A stretch of 8,132 nt of DNA. Origin: Thiotrichaceae bacterium. GTDB taxonomy: Bacteria > Pseudomonadota > Gammaproteobacteria > Thiotrichales > Thiotrichaceae. Position numbers and translations under genes: made by a program. Shown here piece after piece: positions 1-4,835 of the stretch. Every line of letters starts with the position of its first letter. The first letter of the stretch is position 1. The notes below the pieces were generated by a model that was not told the origin of the DNA, did no database searches, and saw only the letters and a list, made by a program, of their open reading frames with translations. The stretch covers positions 1 to 8,132 of the forward strand of contig JALVDQ010000375.1 in the NCBI GenBank assembly GCA_027008885.1, read 5' to 3'.

Positions 1-140
1 AGAGAGCTTTTCCAAAAAAAAGCATTGTAATTCATTGATATATGTATAACCTTTGGGGTAAATATTTTTTGAAGGCACTATTTTCTAATATGATTTCAAT
101 AACTTGTATACAACGCAAGTGCCTCTAATTGCACCTGTAA

Positions 141-310
<170 letters not shown>

Positions 311-313
311 AAA

Positions 314-334
314 CACCCATCCCCCCTGTTTTTA
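314..334. repeat. C-rich/T-rich dispersed repeat, copy 1
   Basis: CACCCAT followed by six C, TG, five T and A. The same 20-21 nt occur at 4357-4376 and 4526-4546. Here the similarity stops after the T-run, whereas the other two copies stay identical for nine more bases. It follows the 7-bp array after three bases (AAA). There is no G-rich partner nearby, so it does not form a terminator hairpin despite the T-run. Confidence 0.85.
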
Positions 335-366
335 ATACTTTTTTAGTAAATACCCATCTTGCTTAC

Positions 367-395
367 TTGAAACTCTGGCAACATACAGAGACAAT
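367..395 (+). promoter_or_regulatory. Weak sigma70-type promoter candidate for alaS
   Basis: TTGAAA (367-372, 5/6 to the -35 consensus) is followed after 17 nt by GACAAT (390-395, 4/6 to the -10 consensus). Transcription would begin near 402, giving a leader of only about 11 nt to the ATG at 413, or about 29 nt to the alternative ATG at 431. This is a consensus match only. alaS could equally be read from a promoter further upstream. Confidence 0.25.
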
Positions 396-412
396 ACTGC
401 ATTCGCACACAA

Positions 413-3103
413 ATGCAGTTGAGCCAGATTATGCCTCCAGAAACAAACAAAACATTAAGTACCGCTGAAATCAGACAGCGCTTTCTTGACTATTTTGCCA
501 GCAAGGGGCACGAGGTTGTTGCCTCCAGCTCTCTTGTTCCTGGCAATGACAAAACACTGCTTTTTACAAACGCAGGCATGGTGCAATTTAAAGATGTTTT
601 TCTTGGCGAAGACAAGCGCAGTTATTCACGCGCAACTACCTCACAGCGCTGCGTCAGGGCAGGAGGCAAACATAACGACCTTGAAAACGTGGGTTATACG
701 GCGCGTCACCATACCTTTTTTGAGATGCTGGGTAACTTTAGTTTTGGTGACTATTTCAAGGAAGACGCGATTAGTTACGCCTGGGAGTTTTTAACCGAAG
801 TCGCCGGGCTGCCCAAGGAAAAACTTTGGGTGACTGTATATGCAGATGATGACGAAGCCGCTGATATCTGGCTCAACAAGATTGGTGTTCCTGCCGAGCG
901 TTTAAGCCGCATTGGTGACAAGCCGGGTAAAAAATACGAAAGTGATAACTTTTGGGCTATGGGTGATACCGGTCCTTGCGGTCCTTGCACCGAGATTTTC
1001 TATGATCATGGCGAACACATCTGGGGCGGACCTCCGGGAACACCCGAGGAAGATGGCGACCGCTATATCGAAATCTGGAATCTGGTGTTTATGCAGTACA
1101 ACCGCTCCAAAGATGGCACAATGACGCCGCTGCCCAAGCCTTCGGTGGATACCGGCATGGGGCTGGAGCGACTCGCTGCCATCCTGCAAAACGGACATAG
1201 CAATTATGATATTGACCTGTTCCAGAACCTGCTTAAATTTATTGCTGATCTTGCAAACACCAACGACCTTGAGAATGCCTCATTAAAAGTCATTGCAGAT
1301 CATATTCGCTCCTGTGCCTTTCTGATTGTGGATGGCGTTATCCCCTCAAATGAAGGACGGGGCTATGTGCTGCGCCGCATTATTCGTCGTGCGGCACGAC
1401 ATGGACACAAACTGGGTCTGACGGATGCATTCTTCTATAAAATTGTGGCACCGCTGGTGAAAGAAATGGGTGCCGCCTATCCTGAACTGGCTGCTGCACA
1501 ACAAAAAGTTGAGGATGTTCTGTTAAAAGAAGAAAAACGCTTTGCTGAAACGCTCGATCAGGGCATGAAAATCCTCGATGAAGCAATTGCTGAGCTGAAC
1601 GACGATACCATTCCAGGCAGTGTCGTCTTTAAACTTTATGATACCTATGGCTTCCCCGTTGACCTGACTGCCGATATTGCCCGCGAAAAAGGCTTAAAGC
1701 TGGACGAAGCAGGTTTTGAAGAGGCAATGGAAGCCCAGCGACAACGCGCTCGTGCGGCGGGTAAATTTGATACCGACTATACCGATAAACTCGCGGTTGA
1801 CTCTGAAACAGTGTTTAGCGGTTACGATAGCACCTGTGATACGAGCGAAATTGAGGCAATTTTTGTTAAGGGCAAAGCGGTTGATTCGATTACAGCAAAG
1901 GATCAGGCTCAGATTATTCTGAAAAACACGCCCTTTTATGCCGAATCAGGCGGTCCGGTTGGCGACACCGGAAAATTGATTCCTGTTGGTGTTGAAGGCG
2001 ATGCCAACACAGATGATTTTTTCTTTGATGTGCAAGACACGCAAAAGCAGGGCAATACCTTTATCCATTCTGGCGTAATGGCAACAGGCTCGCTAAAAAA
2101 GGGTGACAGGGTAAAAGCCCAGGTTGACGCGGAACGTCGTCAGGCGATTGTCCTCAATCACTCCGCCACCCACCTGATGCACAAGGCATTGCGCCTGGTG
2201 CTGGGCGATCATGTTGAGCAAAAAGGCTCGCTGGTAAAACCTGATCATCTGCGTTTTGACTTTTCACATCCGGAACCACTGACAAAGAAACAAATTCTGC
2301 AAGTTGAACGTCTGGTAAACCATGAAATCCGTTTAAATGCACAGGCTGAATCAGAAATCACCACTATGGATGATGCAATCAGCAAAGGTGCAATGGCGCT
2401 GTTTGGCGAGAAATATGGCGATCAGGTTCGTCTGGTCAAAATCGGCTATTCAACCGAGCTTTGTGGCGGCGTTCATGTAAAACGTGCGGGTGATATTGGT
2501 CTGTTTAAAATCACCAGTGAAAGTGGCGTTGCCGCAGGTATTCGTCGTATTGAAGCCGTGACCGGAGAGGCCGCGCTTGAATGGGTTGAAAAACGCTCTG
2601 AGCAACTCGAAAAAATCTCGCATTTGCTCAAGTCCAGTATTCCCGAGGCTGACGAAAAAGTCGCACTGGTACTGGAAAAATCCCGCTCACTTGAAAAAGA
2701 ACTGGAGCAACTAAAATCAAAACTGGCAACGCAGGCGGGTTCTGATCTTGCCTCACAAGCAATTGAGGTGAATGGCATTAAGGTGCTGGCAGCGAATCTT
2801 GAGGGCGCTGACCCGAAATCATTGCGTAATACAGTTGACCAGCTAAAAAACAAGCTGGGCAAGGCTGCTGTCATCGTCTCAACCGTCGCCAATGGCAAGG
2901 TGAGCCTGGTGGCAGGTATTAGCAAGGCAGAAACAGGTCTTATCAAGGCAGGAGATTTACTCAAACACGTTGCCACTCAAATTGACGGCAAGGGTGGTGG
3001 ACGACCCGATATGGCACAGGGCGGGGGAAACAACCCACAGGCACTACCCGCCGCACTGGACTCGGTAGTGGCATGGGTAGAACAGCAAACACAGGGAAAG
3101 TAG
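413..3103 (+). CDS. alaS: Alanyl-tRNA synthetase (AlaRS)
   Basis: Class II synthetase that charges tRNA-Ala with alanine in the cytoplasm and clears misacylated Ser/Gly in cis. At 896 residues it matches the usual length (E. coli about 876) and aligns with it end to end. Domains: aminoacylation core at about 16-260, with the motif 2 region around [20 protein letters not shown] (73-92) and motif 3 [11 protein letters not shown] (246-256); tRNA-recognition helices to about 460; editing domain at about 465-715 with zinc ligands HSATH (583-587) and CGGVH (684-688); coiled coil at about 720-775; C-terminal DHHA1-type domain with [12 protein letters not shown] (861-872). Two editing-domain positions differ from consensus: Pro515 where GGQ is usual, and Val687 where CGGTH is usual. 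Start: the ATG at 413 has no good SD. ATG 431 (Met7) has a weak GAG 7 nt upstream and fits the family N-terminus at least as well. lysC follows after 9 nt. Identification is secure; only the start is uncertain. Confidence 0.98.
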   Translation: MQLSQIMPPETNKTLSTAEIRQRFLDYFASKGHEVVASSSLVPGNDKTLLFTNAGMVQFKDVFLGEDKRSYSRATTSQRCVRAGGKHNDLENVGYTARHHTFFEMLGNFSFGDYFKEDAISYAWEFLTEVAGLPKEKLWVTVYADDDEAADIWLNKIGVPAERLSRIGDKPGKKYESDNFWAMGDTGPCGPCTEIFYDHGEHIWGGPPGTPEEDGDRYIEIWNLVFMQYNRSKDGTMTPLPKPSVDTGMGLERLAAILQNGHSNYDIDLFQNLLKFIADLANTNDLENASLKVIADHIRSCAFLIVDGVIPSNEGRGYVLRRIIRRAARHGHKLGLTDAFFYKIVAPLVKEMGAAYPELAAAQQKVEDVLLKEEKRFAETLDQGMKILDEAIAELNDDTIPGSVVFKLYDTYGFPVDLTADIAREKGLKLDEAGFEEAMEAQRQRARAAGKFDTDYTDKLAVDSETVFSGYDSTCDTSEIEAIFVKGKAVDSITAKDQAQIILKNTPFYAESGGPVGDTGKLIPVGVEGDANTDDFFFDVQDTQKQGNTFIHSGVMATGSLKKGDRVKAQVDAERRQAIVLNHSATHLMHKALRLVLGDHVEQKGSLVKPDHLRFDFSHPEPLTKKQILQVERLVNHEIRLNAQAESEITTMDDAISKGAMALFGEKYGDQVRLVKIGYSTELCGGVHVKRAGDIGLFKITSESGVAAGIRRIEAVTGEAALEWVEKRSEQLEKISHLLKSSIPEADEKVALVLEKSRSLEKELEQLKSKLATQAGSDLASQAIEVNGIKVLAANLEGADPKSLRNTVDQLKNKLGKAAVIVSTVANGKVSLVAGISKAETGLIKAGDLLKHVATQIDGKGGGRPDMAQGGGNNPQALPAALDSVVAWVEQQTQGK

Positions 3104-3106
3104 GAA
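3102..3106 (+). promoter_or_regulatory. lysC ribosome binding site overlapping the alaS stop codon
   Basis: AGGAA begins inside the alaS TAG stop (3101-3103) and sits 6 nt before the lysC ATG at 3113. This overlap suggests that lysC is read from the alaS transcript and may be translationally coupled to it. There is no room for a separate promoter in the 9-nt gap. Confidence 0.7.
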
Positions 3107-3112
3107 ATTAGC

Positions 3113-4357
3113 ATGACTAAACTGGTCGTACAAAAATATGGTGGCACCTCGGTAGGCTCGGTAGAACGCATCAAGGAAGTCGCAAAGCGTGTCATCCGCT
3201 ACCGTGATCGGGGTGATCTGGTGGTTGTGGTTTTATCCGCAATGTCGGGCGAGACCAATAAACTGGTTGAGCTGATCAATGCGATTAATCCGCAAGGCTC
3301 TGCGCGTGAAAAAGACGTGGTGCTCGCCACCGGAGAACAGGTCACCATTGGTCTGCTCAGTCTGGCACTCGAAGCCAAAGGCTGTCCCGCGCGTTCCTAT
3401 ACTGGTACGCAGGCGCGTGTTATGACAGACAATGCCTACAGCAAGGCACGCATTAGCAAAATTGAAAGCGAAAAACTCAGGCAGGATCTTGACCAGGGGC
3501 GCGTGGTTGTTGTTGCAGGCTTTCAGGGGGTTGATGATGAAGGCAATATCACCACGCTGGGACGTGGTGGTTCAGATACCACAGCGGTTGCACTTGCAGT
3601 TGCCCTGGAAGCGGACGAATGCCAGATTTATACCGATGTGGATGGCGTTTATACCACTGATCCCCGCGTGGTTCCCGAGGCAAGCCACATCCCCAAACTG
3701 GCACTGGAAGAAATGCTGGAAATGGCTAGTCAGGGTTCAAAAGTGCTGCAAATCAGAGCAGTTGAATTTGCCTATAAATACAATATGCCCATTCGGGTTT
3801 TATCAAGTTTTGACGATAATGATGATGGAAAAAGTACGCTGGTAACGCGTGAGGAAGATATAATGGAAGAAGTACTGGTTCGTGGCGTTGCATTTAACAA
3901 AGATGAAGCACAACTAACAATCACAGGCGTACCTGACCAGCCAGGCGTTGCCTATAAAATTCTGGGTCCAATTTCAGATGCCAATATCGAAGTTGACATG
4001 ATTGTGCAGAATATCGGCACAGATGGCGCAACCGACTTTACCTTTACCATCCATCGCAATGACTATGAGCAGGCGAAAAAAATACTCTGTGAAACAGGTA
4101 AAAAACTCGGCGCAAAAACCTGCAACGGCGATGACAAAATTGCCAAGGTATCCATTATTGGCGGAGGCATGCGCTCGCATGCAGGTGTTGCCAGTAAAAT
4201 GTTTGAAGCACTCGCCAAAGAAGGGATTAATATCCGCATGATCTCAACCTCTGAAATCAAGGTTTCCGTGGTTATAGACGAAAAATATCTGGAACTCGCG
4301 GTAAGAAGCCTGCATGAAGAATTTGACCTGGGTCATGCTGACTTGTCTGACAAATAA
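3113..4357 (+). CDS. lysC: Aspartokinase (aspartate kinase), alpha/beta type
   Basis: Phosphorylates L-aspartate with ATP, the first committed step to lysine, threonine, methionine and diaminopimelate. The 414 residues are typical of monofunctional aspartokinases such as Pseudomonas LysC; no homoserine dehydrogenase is fused. Kinase domain at about 1-235: KYGGTSV (8-14), TLGRGGSDTTAVALA (148-162) and YTDVDGVYTTDPR (173-185). Two C-terminal ACT domains (about 262-330 and 345-405) bind regulatory amino acids, as expected for feedback control by lysine and/or threonine. The start at 3113 is fixed by the SD AGGAA and by VVQKYGGTSV beginning at residue 5. An in-frame internal start at Met251 may yield a separate beta subunit (listed separately). 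The gene is probably co-transcribed with alaS. No intrinsic terminator is visible after it: a dispersed repeat starts on the last base of the stop codon, and csrA, the usual downstream neighbour in Pseudomonas, is absent. Confidence 0.97.
   Translation: MTKLVVQKYGGTSVGSVERIKEVAKRVIRYRDRGDLVVVVLSAMSGETNKLVELINAINPQGSAREKDVVLATGEQVTIGLLSLALEAKGCPARSYTGTQARVMTDNAYSKARISKIESEKLRQDLDQGRVVVVAGFQGVDDEGNITTLGRGGSDTTAVALAVALEADECQIYTDVDGVYTTDPRVVPEASHIPKLALEEMLEMASQGSKVLQIRAVEFAYKYNMPIRVLSSFDDNDDGKSTLVTREEDIMEEVLVRGVAFNKDEAQLTITGVPDQPGVAYKILGPISDANIEVDMIVQNIGTDGATDFTFTIHRNDYEQAKKILCETGKKLGAKTCNGDDKIAKVSIIGGGMRSHAGVASKMFEALAKEGINIRMISTSEIKVSVVIDEKYLELAVRSLHEEFDLGHADLSDK
3863..4357 (+). CDS. Putative internally initiated aspartokinase beta subunit
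   Basis: The sequence GAGGAAG (3851-3857) precedes an ATG at 3863 with 8 nt between GAGG and the ATG, better placed than many true SD sites. The ATG is in frame with lysC and is Met251. The product would be 164 residues, starting MEEVLVRGVAFNKDEAQ and containing just the two ACT domains. In Bacillus and Corynebacterium lysC the same arrangement is known: an internal start makes a beta subunit that pairs with the full-length alpha chain. The Corynebacterium beta subunit also begins near residue 250 with a similar Met-Glu-Glu start (from memory). The sequence supports an initiation site; actual use is inference. SD-like GAGGAAG could also arise by chance from Glu-Glu codons (RE-ED). Confidence 0.5.
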   Translation: MEEVLVRGVAFNKDEAQLTITGVPDQPGVAYKILGPISDANIEVDMIVQNIGTDGATDFTFTIHRNDYEQAKKILCETGKKLGAKTCNGDDKIAKVSIIGGGMRSHAGVASKMFEALAKEGINIRMISTSEIKVSVVIDEKYLELAVRSLHEEFDLGHADLSDK

Positions 4358-4385
4358 CCCATCCCCCCTGTTTTTACATATTTTT
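4357..4385. repeat. C-rich/T-rich dispersed repeat, copy 2 (overlaps lysC stop)
   Basis: These 29 bases are identical to 4527-4555, and the first 20 also occur at 315-334. The repeat begins with the final A of the lysC TAA. Beyond it, similarity to the second copy continues through GTAG...TTGAG (to 4402), apart from a 7-nt difference (TCTGTGT at 4392-4398) that is itself close to the 7-bp array unit. This shows that a longer composite unit was duplicated. Confidence 0.9.
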
Positions 4386-4410
4386 GTGTAGTCTGTGTTG
4401 AGCATGTAAT

Positions 4411-4486
4411 TTGCGTAGGGTTGGTGGAGATTACGCGACCAACCAGGATTCGGTTGCTTGCGCATGGCTGCACCGACCCTACGCAA
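4411..4486. repeat. Long imperfect inverted repeat (hairpin element)
   Basis: The arms TTGCGTAGGGTTGGTG (4411-4426) and CACCGACCCTACGCAA (4471-4486) pair over 16 bp with a single T-G wobble. The 44-nt interior holds a partial second pairing (CCAACC near 4439-4444 against GGTTG near 4452-4456). Size and structure suggest a non-coding palindromic mobile repeat (REP/MITE-like). The arm core GTAGGGTTGG resembles the arm GTAGGTTGG of the palindrome at 7349-7384. It sits between two copies of the C-rich/T-rich repeat and abuts the 7-bp array. No T-run follows, so it is not a classical terminator, though it could slow or stop read-through from lysC. Confidence 0.8.
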
Positions 4487-4492
4487 CTGCCT

Positions 4493-4526
4493 TCTGTTCT
4501 CTGTCTTCTGTCTTCTGTCTTCTGTC
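4493..4526. repeat. 7-bp tandem array, TCTGTCT, about 5 units
   Basis: Units at 4493 (variant TCTGTTC), 4500, 4507, 4514 and a six-base partial at 4521. The unit and orientation are the same as in the longer array at 223-310, and it again leads straight into the CACCCATC repeat. The middle three units are identical. Confidence 0.92.
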
Positions 4527-4555
4527 ACCCATCCCCCCTGTTTTTACATATTTTT
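4526..4555. repeat. C-rich/T-rich dispersed repeat, copy 3
   Basis: Identical over 29 nt (4527-4555) to the copy on the lysC stop codon. Here it joins the 7-bp array on its left and the REP-like element on its right. Both array-adjacent copies carry the leading C (CACCC), while the lysC-end copy starts at ACCC. Confidence 0.9.
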
Positions 4556-4561
4556 CCCGTA

Positions 4562-4624
4562 GTTGAGGAACGAAACACAGTGCAATTCCCGTATTCCGCA
4601 GGCTTCATACGGGCTACGCTGCCT
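4562..4624. repeat. REP-like dispersed element, copy 2
   Basis: GTTGAGGAACGAAACACAG (4562-4580) matches 146-164 exactly. The following 44 bases match 183-225 with a few substitutions, without the 18-nt spacer present in copy 1. The 7-bp hairpin CCCGTAT (4588-4594) / ATACGGG (4607-4613) is intact. The left arm of the other hairpin is mostly lost, since GTAG replaces CCTGTG. Both copies lie on the same strand relative to the genes, each upstream of a + strand gene. Confidence 0.85.
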
Positions 4625-4661
4625 GATTTCGGTGGCTATTCTCAAACAGGTTTCCACAGAG

Positions 4662-4690
4662 TTGACATATATCAATTATTTTATTAGGGT
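4662..4690 (+). promoter_or_regulatory. Candidate sigma70 promoter for the cytochrome gene
   Basis: A perfect -35 hexamer TTGACA (4662-4667) is followed after exactly 17 nt by TAGGGT (4685-4690), which keeps only three of six -10 bases. TAATAT (4691-4696) is a better -10 by sequence, but its 23-nt spacing is too long. The surroundings are AT-rich. Transcription from here would give a leader of roughly 135-140 nt before the ATG. A weak -10 with a perfect -35 would fit an activated promoter, but that is speculation. Confidence 0.4.
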
Positions 4691-4769
4691 TAATATGCTT
4701 TTAAGTGTAAGAGTATAGTTGTTGTATTCAGGTTCTTTCCGTTTTTTCAGAGGGCACAACGCTAATCAG

Positions 4770-4795
4770 AATAGCTAATTAAAATAGCTAATTAA
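4770..4795. repeat. 13-bp direct repeat in the cytochrome leader
   Basis: AATAGCTAATTAA is repeated head to tail (4770-4782, 4783-4795), and a related GCTAAT lies just before it (4761-4766). Each unit contains the palindrome TAGCTA. It sits 41-66 bp before the cytochrome start and downstream of the promoter candidate. It could be a regulator-binding or mRNA leader element, or simply AT-rich slippage; the sequence does not decide between these. Confidence 0.5.
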
Positions 4796-4835
4796 AATAA
4801 TAACACCATCAACAAAGTAAACCAGGAGTGAAGAT

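Larger units (their letters stand above)
4358..4835. other. Repeat-rich intergenic region between lysC and the cytochrome gene
   Basis: 478 bp with no credible gene on either strand; the open frames present run through repeats. Order of modules: C-rich/T-rich repeat (4357-4385), long inverted repeat (4411-4486), 7-bp array (4493-4526), second C-rich/T-rich repeat (4526-4555), REP-like element copy 2 (4562-4624), then about 210 bp of AT-rich DNA with a promoter candidate (4662-4690) and a 13-bp direct repeat (4770-4795) leading to the cytochrome start. I looked for a small csrA-like frame (about 60 codons) and found none. Confidence 0.75.

Noticed and set aside
6..23. Small hairpin GCTTTT / AAAAGC at the window start
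   Set aside because: Only six weak pairs around an A-rich tract, with no T-run after it and no upstream gene visible to terminate.
2473..2976. 167-codon open frame on - inside alaS
   Set aside because: It lies entirely within the well-supported alaS gene and has a Ser/Ala/Phe-rich composition typical of an antisense shadow.
4357..4385. Intrinsic terminator of lysC in the C-run/T-run repeat
   Set aside because: Six C followed by T-runs looks terminator-like, but there is no G-rich partner to form the stem; the same sequence also occurs upstream of alaS as a dispersed repeat.
4244..4687. Open frames on both strands across the lysC-cytochrome gap
   Set aside because: They consist of the repeat modules and the end of lysC read in the wrong frame; no recognisable protein and no good start signal.
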